Part shown: one piece after another, positions 53,966-62,464 of the stretch
Layout of the letters: every line of letters starts with the position of its first letter
Numbering within the stretch: position 1 is the first letter of the stretch
Assembly: GCA_012798135.1 (NCBI GenBank)
Contig: JAAZNU010000020.1
Location: 1 to 64,000, forward strand
Origin: Veillonellaceae bacterium
GTDB lineage: Bacteria > Bacillota_C > Negativicutes > UBA1444
Direction: 5' to 3'
DNA: 64,000 nucleotides
Position numbers and translations under genes: made by a program
Notes under the pieces: generated by a model
Database searches by the model: none
Told to the model about the DNA's origin: nothing
What the model saw: only the letters and a program-made list of their open reading frames with translations

Positions 53966-54273
53966 ACCGGTCAGCAGAAACAGGAAAAGCCGCGAAAACC
54001 TTATTTGCCGCCGAATTTACGATCCACATAGTGCTGAATGACTGCAACCGGACTGCTCTGTGACCATTCACGACGATTGTTCGCGCCTCAACTAGGAATA
54101 TTTTGTTATTTTAAGTAATATTTTACCACCAAGTCCACCGTATTTCTACCGCAAGATTGCTTCATCCGCCCGCCAATCGGGCACAGCCCCCATAATACAG
54201 AGAGCCTCGCCGCAAAGGGCGAAGCTCCTGATTTAGTGAGTAAACAGCAGATTCCTATACCTATAGAAAATAT
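53966..54273. other. Intergenic gap with a possible gene remnant and a hairpin
   Basis: A minus-strand frame ending at 54001 (stop TAA) reads like a protein C-terminus (AVIQHYVDRKFGGK) but has no start codon before a TGA at 54090, so it is probably a remnant. An AT-rich segment follows (54090-54130). A hairpin at 54202-54227 (GAGC-TCGCC/GGCGA-GCTC) lies downstream of the EAL protein gene and may terminate it. Confidence 0.35.
54202..54227 (-). terminator. Possible terminator of the GGDEF/EAL gene
   Basis: Nine paired bases with one mismatch and a 6-nt loop; on the minus strand the tail is TCTGTATTATGGG, weakly T-rich. The same TGTATTATGGG tail follows the hairpin downstream of hemL. Confidence 0.5.
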
Positions 54274-56736
54274 TTATCCGTTTTCGAAAGCAGCATGATA
54301 GATTTTGCAGGTAACATCCTCCGGCCGATCCGAACAGTACACGAACTTCGCCAGCAGTTCCTGCTCGGGCACCGGTCGGCTGAAAACAAAGCCCTGCACG
54401 CAATCGCACTCCAGCTCCGTCAGCAATTCGACTTGCCGCGGCGTTTCCGCGCCTTCCGCCACCACGTTCATGTTTAACGCATGCGCCATTTCAATAATGG
54501 CGCCGACGATTTTTGCGGTGCTCTCATCCGCACCAATCCGGTCGATAAATGACTTGTCGATCTTCAGTGTCTCAATCGGCAAATGCCGCAAATAAGAAAG
54601 CGATGAATAGCCGGTGCCAAAATCGTCCAAAGCCAGCCGGATTCCCATGGTACGCAGATCCCACAGCAGCCGTGTCGCATCCTCGACCGAATGCAGCAAC
54701 GCGCTCTCTGTAATCTCCAGCTCGAGTTGCCGGGGATTGATGCCGGCGGTTGCGACCTGCCGGTGCACGATGGCCGCAAAACTGTCCGCCGCCAGCTGGC
54801 TGGACGATACATTAACCGCAACATGCAGGTTGTCCAAGCCGTTTTGCGCCAGTTTTGCGGCAAACCGACACGCCTCCCCAATCACCCATTCGCCGAGCGA
54901 ATGAATCAGACCACTTTGCTCCGCCAACGGAATGAACACCGTTGGCGCGATAGTGCCGTATTCCTCGCTGCGCCAACGCAACAGGGCCTCGAAGCCGACG
55001 ATCTTCTCCTGCCCGACGAGGACTTGCGGCTGATAATGCACGGACAATTCGCCACGTTGAAGAGCCTGGCGCAGACCGCCCGTCACAAGCATTTTTTGAA
55101 AGGCCGCTTCCTGAATGGCGGGATCAAAAAAGCGCCAACAGTTCTTCCCGGCATGCTTGGCGACATACATGGCCGTATCCGCGTTCTTCAGGATTTCGTC
55201 GCCGGTGTCGCCATCCTGCGGATATTCGGCGATTCCAATACTGGCCGACAGCCGGAATCGCTTGTCCAGTGCAACATATTCCATGCCGAGTGTCTCGGTC
55301 AGGCGATGGCCGATTTCGTCCAATTCCGCCGGCAACCTTGCCCCCGGCAACAACACGACGAACTCATCGCCGCCCACCCGGGCAACGAAGGTGGCCTTAC
55401 CAACAGCGCCGACAATCCGCGCTCCTGCTGTGGCGATGATCTCGTCGCCATACGAGTGTCCGAACAGATCGTTGACCGTCTTCAGATCGTCCAGATCAAT
55501 GAACAGGAGAGCACCGCCGATACCGGCGCGGCGTGCTTTGTCCAATTCGCCCGTCAGATGCTCACCTAACCGTGCCCGATTGGGCAGCCCGGTTAGAGGA
55601 TCAAAATAGGCCATCTGATAAATCGCCGCATTTTTTTGGTGCAAATCGGCTTCGACTTGTTCCCGCCTGCTGATTTCCGCCGCCAAATCCCGGTTGGTAT
55701 CCGACAGCTCTTGTGTACGCAGCCGAACCTCGTTCTCCACACTCGTCTTGGCCTGATGCAAAGCCATTTCCGCCTGTTTTTGCCGCCGCATGTTTCGCAG
55801 CAGCAGACCCAGGAACAGCAAGATCACCAAGGTGGCCGAGCCCGCAGTCCGGTAATACAGACCCACTCGTTCGCGAAAAGCGGACAGTGCGCCCTGCCGG
55901 TCAATTCCGACCGCCAAGATCAATGGATACTCATTCAAGGTCCGAAAGCTGAAAATTCGTTGAACCCCGTCGATCGAACTGGCGGCGATCACGGAACCGC
56001 TCTTTTCATCTTGAATCCTCCGCCAAAATTCGCTGTGGGACACGTTCTCGCCAAGACTCGCCTCCCGGTCTGATTGCCGTGCCCGCACCACCCCGTCATA
56101 CCCCAGCAGCGAAATGGTCGACCCCGGTCCCAGATCCACTTTGTCATAAAAACTGGTAAAGTAAAACGGGTCGACCGATATTACCACAACGCCGCCAAAG
56201 GAACCGTCCGGTTTATTGACGCGCCGGGTGAACTGGATCGACCACTTGCCGGAAGATCGCCCCAGCACCGGCTTGCTAATAAACAATCCTTCGCTGATGC
56301 TGTCCTTATGTACCAGGAAATGTTCCCGGTCACTCAGATGCGAAGGCACAAACGGCTGCTGGCTACTCACCGCCAAATCACCATTCTCGTCAATGACACT
56401 CATCAGGACGATGGCCCTGTCATATAACCGCCAATGTCGAATCAACGCGGGCAGTTCCAGCGCCCGACCGTCTTTTTCGTATTGAGCTTTCACTGCAAAC
56501 GAGATTTTATCCACACTGCCAATCGTCCGCAGCAAGTGTTCCTCGAACGCCTGCGCCAGGTTGGCCGACTCCTTGGTAGCGCCGGCGATTTCCATGCCTT
56601 CCTCAGTGTCAATGGCATGAAACAGATAGCCCCAAAGCAGGCACAGCACCACGCTGCCAAAGATAAACAGCAGGCTGCTGTTTTTGCCATAGCCCGGCAC
56701 ATAGCTTGTTAGCCGTTCGCGCCATCGTCGCAGCAA
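54274..56736 (-). CDS. Membrane GGDEF-EAL cyclic-di-GMP protein with Cache sensor
   Basis: An 820-residue protein. Helix about 22-42, extracytoplasmic double-Cache domain about 50-285, second helix about 298-315, short coiled coil, GGDEF domain about 380-540, EAL domain about 560-800. GGDEF is intact (VGGDEFVVLL), but the RxxD inhibitory site is missing at the expected place (GKAT). EAL motifs are complete: EALLRW, NVSSSQLA, ELEITESALL, DDFGTGYSS, KIDKSFID and EGAET, so phosphodiesterase activity is likely. TTG start with GGGAGAG seven bases upstream. Confidence 0.9.
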   Translation of the reverse strand: MLRRWRERLTSYVPGYGKNSSLLFIFGSVVLCLLWGYLFHAIDTEEGMEIAGATKESANLAQAFEEHLLRTIGSVDKISFAVKAQYEKDGRALELPALIRHWRLYDRAIVLMSVIDENGDLAVSSQQPFVPSHLSDREHFLVHKDSISEGLFISKPVLGRSSGKWSIQFTRRVNKPDGSFGGVVVISVDPFYFTSFYDKVDLGPGSTISLLGYDGVVRARQSDREASLGENVSHSEFWRRIQDEKSGSVIAASSIDGVQRIFSFRTLNEYPLILAVGIDRQGALSAFRERVGLYYRTAGSATLVILLFLGLLLRNMRRQKQAEMALHQAKTSVENEVRLRTQELSDTNRDLAAEISRREQVEADLHQKNAAIYQMAYFDPLTGLPNRARLGEHLTGELDKARRAGIGGALLFIDLDDLKTVNDLFGHSYGDEIIATAGARIVGAVGKATFVARVGGDEFVVLLPGARLPAELDEIGHRLTETLGMEYVALDKRFRLSASIGIAEYPQDGDTGDEILKNADTAMYVAKHAGKNCWRFFDPAIQEAAFQKMLVTGGLRQALQRGELSVHYQPQVLVGQEKIVGFEALLRWRSEEYGTIAPTVFIPLAEQSGLIHSLGEWVIGEACRFAAKLAQNGLDNLHVAVNVSSSQLAADSFAAIVHRQVATAGINPRQLELEITESALLHSVEDATRLLWDLRTMGIRLALDDFGTGYSSLSYLRHLPIETLKIDKSFIDRIGADESTAKIVGAIIEMAHALNMNVVAEGAETPRQVELLTELECDCVQGFVFSRPVPEQELLAKFVYCSDRPEDVTCKIYHAAFENG

Positions 56737-56957
56737 AATAATTCTCTCCCTGCCTTGAAACTGTCGGTTATTCGAAAAAATACATTACGCAAAATTTCAA
56801 GCCCATCATATTATGGATAATAATTATTGTCAAGCACGCCGTCGTTCGCAGGCGTCCCTCCCTTTTAGGTGCTGTCGCCGTCGCGGCAGGACTCAAGAAC
56901 TCCGGGGCCGAATACTACTATGTTTTTTGATTCACCCGGAAAGGAAGTTCTGCACAA

Positions 56958-58163
56958 ATGAACGGTTCAGCTCCCGACCCATATGCCGCCAGCCCCAAAT
57001 TGGCCGCCCTGTCGCCGGATGAACTGGCTCAACTGATGAAACGATACGAAGCCGGCGAAAAGGCGCCGGCGTTAATCAAAGAATTCGGCTTGCGGATCGC
57101 CGCATCGGAATTAGTCATGTGTTTTCCGCCGCTGGTCCATCCCGACCATGTCTGCCCCTACTGCGGCATTCCCATGGTCAGCCGCCGCCCCTCCCAGACC
57201 CAGCCAAGTTTCTACAGCCACATTTTGCCGGTTTTTTGCCCCCAATGCCATCATTGGGATTTCGACGACTGCCAGTGCGAGCACTGCCAAAATATACGGG
57301 AAAACAAGCTTCGACAGGAAGAAGCCCGAAAACGCCGCTTGATCCGGAAAACCTTTCCGTTTCCCGACGACAACCCCCGCGAGCTATCGTCGCTGTCCCT
57401 GCGGGAGCGGGTCTTGCTGGGCGCTCTGCTGCGCACCGGCCTAACCGGGGACTATTCCCGGATCAAGCCGCTCTGTGAGCAAAAAATCAAGCTGTCGCCG
57501 CGGGAAGTTTATGATTCCGAAATCGTCGACAGTCTCTGTCGCACCGGCGTCATCGCTATTCATCCGAAATCGCCGATCGCCGCCTTTACCGGCGACGCGA
57601 ACGATCTTTTTCCCCGGTTGTTCTATCCCAATCGCGTCAGCTATTACGTCAATATCCGCGCCCGCTTCGGCAGCAAAGATTTGCTGGAGTTTCTGATCCA
57701 GCCGCCGAAACGGGCTTTCGACAGCTGCCTGACGTTCGAACGCCATGAACTCTGGAAAGAAATCGCTTTCGAGGAATGCATGGAGTATCTCATCTATAGG
57801 CTCAGTTTGGTCAATTTTCCGTTTGCGGCCGGGGAAAGGACAAGAAGCGTCTTCCTTGACCTCCTGGACCATTTCGCCACAGCGCAGATCTTTTGCTTCA
57901 TCGGCACAGCCATCGGCAATGCCGTCGCCCGTGCGCGGGGAAAAACCCTGTCAAAAAAACTCGCCGCCAACAGCGTAGTCACTGACTGTCAGCGGCAGGG
58001 CGTAGATGCACTCGCCAATCACGGCGACGTTGCCACGTATCCTCGCGATTGCAAATGCCCTCAATCCACCTTATCCAGTTTTTTTTACGACCAAGTCCTG
58101 AAAATCGGCGACCGCGGCTTGGATTTCTGTCCGCATCAATTTTGGGAGAGCAAACAGCAATGA
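56958..58163 (+). CDS. Uncharacterised 401-residue protein with cysteine-rich zinc ribbon
   Basis: A cytosolic protein. Residues about 1-50 hold a helix with DELAQLMKRYEAGEKAPALI, like a small helix-turn-helix. Residues about 65-115 form a zinc-binding module: CPYCGIPM ... FCPQCHHWDFDD ... CQCEHCQ, in all eight or more cysteines and several histidines. The remaining 280 residues are mixed alpha/beta with aromatic clusters and late cysteines (DCKCPQ). I know no named family or function. AAGGAAG precedes the ATG by ten bases. It is followed by a hairpin terminator and then the convergent tRNA operon. Confidence 0.6.
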   Translation: MNGSAPDPYAASPKLAALSPDELAQLMKRYEAGEKAPALIKEFGLRIAASELVMCFPPLVHPDHVCPYCGIPMVSRRPSQTQPSFYSHILPVFCPQCHHWDFDDCQCEHCQNIRENKLRQEEARKRRLIRKTFPFPDDNPRELSSLSLRERVLLGALLRTGLTGDYSRIKPLCEQKIKLSPREVYDSEIVDSLCRTGVIAIHPKSPIAAFTGDANDLFPRLFYPNRVSYYVNIRARFGSKDLLEFLIQPPKRAFDSCLTFERHELWKEIAFEECMEYLIYRLSLVNFPFAAGERTRSVFLDLLDHFATAQIFCFIGTAIGNAVARARGKTLSKKLAANSVVTDCQRQGVDALANHGDVATYPRDCKCPQSTLSSFFYDQVLKIGDRGLDFCPHQFWESKQQ

Positions 58164-58216
58164 ATATGTCTTGAATTCATCTCGCGCCTGCCTCGCTTTT
58201 TTCCCCTGAGTACGCG

Positions 58217-58254
58217 AACAAGGGGCTTCGCCGCAAATGGCGAAACCCCTTGTT
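58217..58254. terminator. Terminator between the zinc-ribbon gene and the tRNA operon
   Basis: AACAAGGGG (58217-58225) pairs with CCCCTTGTT (58246-58254), with an inner TTCGCC/GGCGAA stem. It serves both convergent transcripts; T tract is modest. Confidence 0.7.
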
Positions 58255-58267
58255 GTTACTGAATAAA

Positions 58268-58358
58268 TGGCGGAGAGTGTGGGATTTGAACCCACGAGGC
58301 GCTTATCACGCCTACACGATTTCCAGTCGTGCTCCTTCGGCCGCTCGGACAACTCTCC
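58268..58358 (-). tRNA. tRNA-Ser (anticodon GGA)
   Basis: Class II tRNA with a long variable arm. Acceptor GGAGAGT/ACTCTCC pairs fully, anticodon loop CTGGAAA gives GGA, T-arm GGTTCAAATCC is standard, and CCA is encoded. Reads UCC/UCU serine codons. Confidence 0.95.
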
Positions 58359-58410
58359 GTGTCGAAATCAAATCATGGTAGCCTATATCGAAATGTCGAA
58401 AATTTGCAAA

Positions 58411-58500
<90 letters not shown>

Positions 58501-58510
58501 ACAGTCGGGA

Positions 58511-58981
58511 TCAAGGTTTATCGGCAGCCGCAGAACGGCGTCTGTCGCGAAAAAAAGCCTGCATCGCTGCAGCGCACTCATCTTGCCGGACCCCCGCCGT
58601 CACCGTCAACCGGTGATTCAACGCCGGGTGCTGAACCACATTGAAAATCGATTCCACCGCTCCGGCCCTAAAATCCGGGCTTCCATAAACCAGCCGGTCG
58701 ACCCGGCTCATCACCAGGGCTCCCGCGCACATCGGACACGGCTCGATCGTAACATACAACGTTGCGCCGGTCAGCCGCCAGCGCCTAAGCTTGCGGCAAG
58801 CCTCCCGGATCACGAGCATTTCGGCGTGGGCCGTGGCGTCATGGTCGGTCTCGCGGCGATTATGCGCCTGAGCGATCACTTCGCCGGCAAATACCAAAAC
58901 CGCGCCGATCGGCACTTCGCCTTCCGCCGCAGCCTGCTCAGCTTCCGCCAGCGCCAGTCCCATAAATTCGAAGTCGTTCAC
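58511..58981 (-). CDS. tadA: tRNA-specific adenosine deaminase
   Basis: A 156-residue zinc deaminase converting A34 to inosine in tRNA-Arg(ACG). Zinc and proton-shuttle motif HAE (H52, E54) and PCPMCAG (C82, C85) are complete. Length and start (FMGLALAEAEQAAAEGEVPIG) suit TadA. GTG start with only a weak ribosome binding site. It lies inside a tRNA operon, between tRNA-Arg(CCT) and tRNA-Ser(CGA), 28 and 10 bp away. Confidence 0.95.
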   Translation of the reverse strand: MNDFEFMGLALAEAEQAAAEGEVPIGAVLVFAGEVIAQAHNRRETDHDATAHAEMLVIREACRKLRRWRLTGATLYVTIEPCPMCAGALVMSRVDRLVYGSPDFRAGAVESIFNVVQHPALNHRLTVTAGVRQDECAAAMQAFFRDRRRSAAADKP

Positions 58982-59009
58982 GGCCCGGCCACCACTTTAG
59001 CGTAATTTC

Positions 59010-59086
59010 TGGTGCGCCCGGGAGGACTCGAACCACCGGCACGCGGTTTAGGAAACCGCTGCTCTATCCACCTGAGCTACGGGCGC
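59010..59086 (-). tRNA. tRNA-Arg (anticodon CCT)
   Basis: Acceptor GCGCCCG/CGGGCGC, D-arm GCTCAGGTGGATAGAGC, anticodon loop TTCCTAA gives CCT, T-arm GGTTCGAGTCC, encoded CCA. Reads AGG arginine codons. Confidence 0.95.
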
Positions 59087-59102
59087 GTTATGGATAAATA
59101 AA

Positions 59103-59179
59103 TGGCCTGCCCGGCAAGATTCGAACTTGCGACCTCTTGATTCGTAGTCAAGCGCTCTATCCAGCTGAGCTACGGGCAG
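59103..59179 (-). tRNA. tRNA-Arg (anticodon ACG)
   Basis: Acceptor CTGCCCG/CGGGCAG, anticodon loop CTACGAA gives ACG, T-arm AGTTCGAATCT, encoded CCA. A34 must be deaminated to inosine to read CGU, CGC and CGA. The enzyme for this, TadA, is encoded 122 bp downstream in the same operon. Confidence 0.95.
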
Positions 59180-59193
59180 ATACTGCATTGACT

Positions 59194-59222
59194 ATATTAC
59201 CACAATGCCTGGTGGTAGTCAA
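59194..59222 (-). promoter_or_regulatory. Promoter of the tRNA-tadA operon
   Basis: TTGACT (59217-59222) and TAATAT (59194-59199), 17 bp apart on the minus strand, 15 bp upstream of tRNA-Arg(ACG). Near-consensus and well placed for stable-RNA expression. Confidence 0.85.
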
Positions 59223-59402
59223 GGAACAACCGTCGTCTCATCCCCTTAGTTGCAATGCGGCGCAACCCCGCTATTTACGGCACTTCACGCCTCATTCACT
59301 TGCAGCCTGGCATCAAAAATTTCACAGTAAAATATGCTCCCTTTTCTATGCAACAGACAAAATTCTCCTCGCATTACTGGTTCGCGTTGTCTCTTTTGAT
59401 AC

Positions 59403-59459
59403 AAATTGGGCTACTTTCCCGGGCTACAGATTAGAAATTGGGCTACTTTTCCGGGCTAC
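59403..59459. repeat. Tandem 25-bp direct repeats
   Basis: Copies at 59403-59427 and 59435-59459 differ at one base; period 32 bp. Each contains GGGCTAC twice, so that heptamer appears four times. Multiple terminal repeats of this kind are found at the ends of IS21-type elements, so this may be the scar of one. The rest of the gap 59223-59601 shows no gene. Confidence 0.55.
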
Positions 59460-59601
59460 GCCTCACCTTCATCAGATGGCGTAAAATCAACCTTATGAAG
59501 CCTTTGGATTACGCCGGATCGGCACAACCTCCCCCACGATGTTTTTATAACGCGGCAATCATCAACGCAAAACCAAAAATGACGCGTTTGAAAGATCAAC
59601 T

Positions 59602-59632
59602 AAAAAAACCGACCGGTATTATTTCCGATCGG
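59602..59632 (-). terminator. Terminator downstream of the integrase gene
   Basis: On the minus strand CCGATCGG (59625-59632) pairs with CCGGTCGG (59609-59616; one G-U) around an 8-nt loop and is followed by seven T residues. Confidence 0.8.
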
Positions 59633-59773
59633 CCTCTTCGCTTCAAGCGGGTCTCCCTTCGCTTGTGGGTTCCACTCGTCTGGCGGCTCCGTCCCTTTGT
59701 GACCAACGCCTGTTTGTCACGCACCCTGTTTGCGGTGTAATTTTCCGTCACAATCGCCTCGTTTCCCGCCGTG

Positions 59774-59805
59774 CGCTAAATAGCACGATTCAAGCTAATT
59801 TAGCG
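59774..59805. repeat. Inverted repeat at the integrase 3' end, candidate attachment core
   Basis: CGCTAAAT (59774-59781) and ATTTAGCG (59798-59805) flank a 16-bp centre and overlap the integrase stop codon. Tyrosine recombinase elements commonly keep their att site next to int, so this could be attL; no second copy is in the window to confirm it. Confidence 0.35.
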
Positions 59806-61003
59806 GGTCACTCTTCGCCTGCTCGGGCACCTTGGAGTCAGCCTTGAAATAGTCCTGCAGTTTTTCAACCGCCTCTGCTTTCGTACCCGGAAGAACGTGG
59901 GTGTAGGTATCAAGCGTCATTTGCACGGTCGCGTGTCCCAGCAACTCCTGCACCACCTTGATGGAAGTTCCCTGCTCCACCATCAGTGACGCAAACGTGT
60001 GTCTGAGGTCGTGCATGCGGAACTTCGGCAACCCTGCGCGCTGTAACGCCTTTTCCAGATAAAAGTTCAATGTTGCCGGATAATACGGTGCTCCGTCAAT
60101 TCGGCAAAACACGAGTCCCTGGTCCGAATAGGCTTTTCCCTTCGCTATCCGCTCGTCGCAATCGTGCTGCTGCTGCAGTCGATGCTGGCGAAGAACGGCA
60201 ACGCCCTCGTCGAGCAAAGGTACAATTCGTCTTGATTTCTTCGTCTTCGGTTCGGAAAACTGGGCAGTTTTGGTACGGCTTTTCACCCAACTGCGCTGGA
60301 TAAAGATGGTCCGGTTGTCCAGATCGATGTCCGGCCATTTCAACCCCAGCAACTCCCCCCGCCTCATCCCTGTAGAAATCAGGATGAAAAATGCGGGGAA
60401 CAATGGGTCTTCCCGGTTAGCCGTCAAAAAGGTCTTGATCTGCTCCGGCGACATCGGCAGGATTTCCTTACGCGTTTTCTGGGGCAGCGACACATTGTGC
60501 GATACATTTTTATAAATGACATCCTCGCGGACCGCCTGTTCCAACGCCGCATGGCAGATGCGATGAATCAACTGGATCGTTCGTGCCGACAATCCGCCCT
60601 TGGCATCGTCTCTGCCGTTTTCGAGCTTTTCACGATACAGCGTTTGCAGGTGCGAAGCCCGAAGGTCCTTCAGATTGATCTTGCCGAGCGCGGGATTGAT
60701 GTGGGTGTCCACGGCCCATTTATAGTTTTCCCAGGTCGTCAGTCGGTTCTTGATCTTGACATGATTCTCCAGCCAGTGATTCAGCCAGTCCCCGAATTTT
60801 ACCCGGGACTCCTGCAGGGGCTGCCCGCGCTCATACCGCTCGATCACCTGTTCAAGTTTCTTCCACGCTTCTCGCTCCGATTCGCCGTAAACAGCCGGCC
60901 TGATCTCTCTGCCGGTTTCGGGGTTGTATCCCAGCATCACCCTTCCTTGGTACAACCCATTTTTGAACTTGCGGACGCTGCCCTTCGGCACTTTTTTCAA
61001 CAT
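59795..61003 (-). CDS. int: Tyrosine site-specific recombinase (phage integrase)
   Basis: A 402-residue integrase. An AP2-like arm-binding N-terminus (about 5-60), a SAM-like core-binding domain (about 65-165) and a catalytic domain (about 185-385). Catalytic residues are all present: R214 in TGMRRGE, H331 and R334 in HDLRHT, H357 in LLGHATVQMT, Y367 in DTYTHV. Length matches the large Tn916/phage group. ATG at 61003 follows AGAGGGCGAG. It marks the left end of an element integrated next to a tRNA operon. Confidence 0.93.
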   Translation of the reverse strand: MLKKVPKGSVRKFKNGLYQGRVMLGYNPETGREIRPAVYGESEREAWKKLEQVIERYERGQPLQESRVKFGDWLNHWLENHVKIKNRLTTWENYKWAVDTHINPALGKINLKDLRASHLQTLYREKLENGRDDAKGGLSARTIQLIHRICHAALEQAVREDVIYKNVSHNVSLPQKTRKEILPMSPEQIKTFLTANREDPLFPAFFILISTGMRRGELLGLKWPDIDLDNRTIFIQRSWVKSRTKTAQFSEPKTKKSRRIVPLLDEGVAVLRQHRLQQQHDCDERIAKGKAYSDQGLVFCRIDGAPYYPATLNFYLEKALQRAGLPKFRMHDLRHTFASLMVEQGTSIKVVQELLGHATVQMTLDTYTHVLPGTKAEAVEKLQDYFKADSKVPEQAKSDPLN

Positions 61004-61078
61004 GGATACTCGCCCTCTTTTGCCACATGATAGGCCCTGGAGCCTCCGCAAGTCTTATACCCGAATACGGCGACCCTT

Positions 61079-61294
61079 TTATTGATCGCAGTTGACGCTC
61101 CCTTTCTGGCGGGAAATCCAGCCTTTCAATTCATCGCGGTTGACGCGAATCTTGTGATGGCCGATCCTGACCGCCGGGAAATCGTTGCGATGCACGAGGG
61201 AGTAAGTGGTCCACTTGCCCATTTGCAGTATTTCGCTCACCTGATCGACATTCAGCATCAGCGGATATTCTTCCCATCGCTTGACCTCGTTCAT
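61079..61294 (-). CDS. Excisionase-like helix-turn-helix protein
   Basis: A 71-residue winged-helix protein with LNVDQVSEILQMGKWTTYSL and HKIRVNRDELKGWISRQKG, the AlpA/excisionase (HTH_17) pattern. It probably directs the integrase towards excision. GGAGG precedes the ATG. It ends 75 bp before the integrase start, on the same strand. Confidence 0.85.
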   Translation of the reverse strand: MNEVKRWEEYPLMLNVDQVSEILQMGKWTTYSLVHRNDFPAVRIGHHKIRVNRDELKGWISRQKGSVNCDQ

Positions 61295-61380
61295 TGTTAT
61301 TCCTCCGTTCTTTTTTTCTTGCAGACGTCCCCGCCGTCGCGGCCTTTAGGTTTCCATGGCGACGAATCGTTTGACTTCTG

Positions 61381-61409
61381 TTTATATTTAGTTTAACCTT
61401 GATTCGTAA
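61381..61409 (-). promoter_or_regulatory. Promoter of the excisionase-integrase transcript
   Basis: TTACGA (61404-61409) and TATAAA (61381-61386), 17 bp apart on the minus strand. A plus-strand TTGACT at 61371 with TAACCT 17 bp on could serve the divergent gene, so the two promoters overlap face to face. Confidence 0.5.
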
Positions 61410-61459
61410 GTTGTAAAACACCATTTTTCAGCCTATTTTTAAGATTATTGGAGGGTTTC

Positions 61460-62464
61460 ATGAAAATACCGGTAACGCCGAACCAAAAATGGCAAAAATA
61501 TTCGAAGTATGAGATTAAGCCTTTAATGTCGTTGTTTCGCAGTAAATCAAAGGAAATCCAGCGGCATCAGGAAATCCCGTTAATCAGGCAGCATCTCGAC
61601 GATGCCGTCATTGTTTCCTCCGAAGGGGCTTCCCCGGTAGAATTCACGCTGTTTAAAACACCCTCTCTCTACATGCATTTCTGTGCTTGCTGGGATCAAG
61701 ACGGAGTTTTGGACAAAAGGCGCCTGTCCCACTTTGTCAATGCATTTGGCATTCCGCATCTGTCGATGGCCGCCGGGTTATCGTATGCTATCGACCAAGT
61801 TGCCCCCTATGATGCAAAACTTGGCGACAGCGGGTTTACACAAAATAAAGAAGAGATTCGCCAAATTCTTGAACTTGAAGCGAATCTCCAGTTCATTCTT
61901 GGCATTCCAGAACTCACTTTCGTATCGACGATGGCCCTGTGGCGCACGGACCTCCACCACTGCCTGATGCTGTTTGATGCGCTCCGTACCAAGCAAACTG
62001 ATGAACTGACGGCCATCGTGCATAACTACGGCAGCGTTCAGCAGCTTAAGGCATTTTGCGCCGCCTGCGGGTACAACCTGTACGCCGGTCGATCCGATCA
62101 GACGTACAGAATTGCCTGGCACAGCCTGTTCATGCGATTGGCCGGCCATATCGACCGAATTGCGCCGCGTCCCGTCAAAGTCAACCCCGGCAACCCCTAC
62201 GACAGCCAACTCATGCCAGAATACAGAGCGCCGGATCTTCTCGCCGAGATGTGGCTGCATTTTTATCTTGACATCACTGGCGACGGGGTATCCTTTAAAA
62301 CCTGCAAGTACTGCGGGAAAATGTTTAAAGCCAACAATTCCCGCCGCGACTTTTGCCCCCCTGATGCGTGGGGCGGCGGTGTATCCCGCTGCAAACACAA
62401 CTGGGACCGCCAACAAACACTTCGCAAAAAGAGGATTACAGCTGACCACGCTCCCGCAGACTGA
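61460..62464 (+). CDS. Uncharacterised prophage cargo protein with C-terminal zinc finger
   Basis: A 334-residue protein of unknown function. The first 270 residues are mostly helical without a known motif. The C-terminus (about 280-320) is a zinc finger, CKYCGKMFKANNSRRDFC, followed by a distal cysteine (SRCKHNWDRQQ), similar in shape to CGNR/DUF6076-type fingers. Basic residues follow, suggesting nucleic acid binding. It is the only plus-strand gene between integrase and the recombination genes, overlaps radC by 29 bp at its 3' end, and has its own GGAGGG site. Position is typical of accessory or defence cargo. Confidence 0.6.
   Translation: MKIPVTPNQKWQKYSKYEIKPLMSLFRSKSKEIQRHQEIPLIRQHLDDAVIVSSEGASPVEFTLFKTPSLYMHFCACWDQDGVLDKRRLSHFVNAFGIPHLSMAAGLSYAIDQVAPYDAKLGDSGFTQNKEEIRQILELEANLQFILGIPELTFVSTMALWRTDLHHCLMLFDALRTKQTDELTAIVHNYGSVQQLKAFCAACGYNLYAGRSDQTYRIAWHSLFMRLAGHIDRIAPRPVKVNPGNPYDSQLMPEYRAPDLLAEMWLHFYLDITGDGVSFKTCKYCGKMFKANNSRRDFCPPDAWGGGVSRCKHNWDRQQTLRKKRITADHAPAD

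Noticed and set aside
59103..59179. tRNA-Arg(ACG) as the integration site of the prophage
   Set aside because: Its 5' end, not its 3' end, faces the element, and no duplicated tRNA segment was found between it and int.
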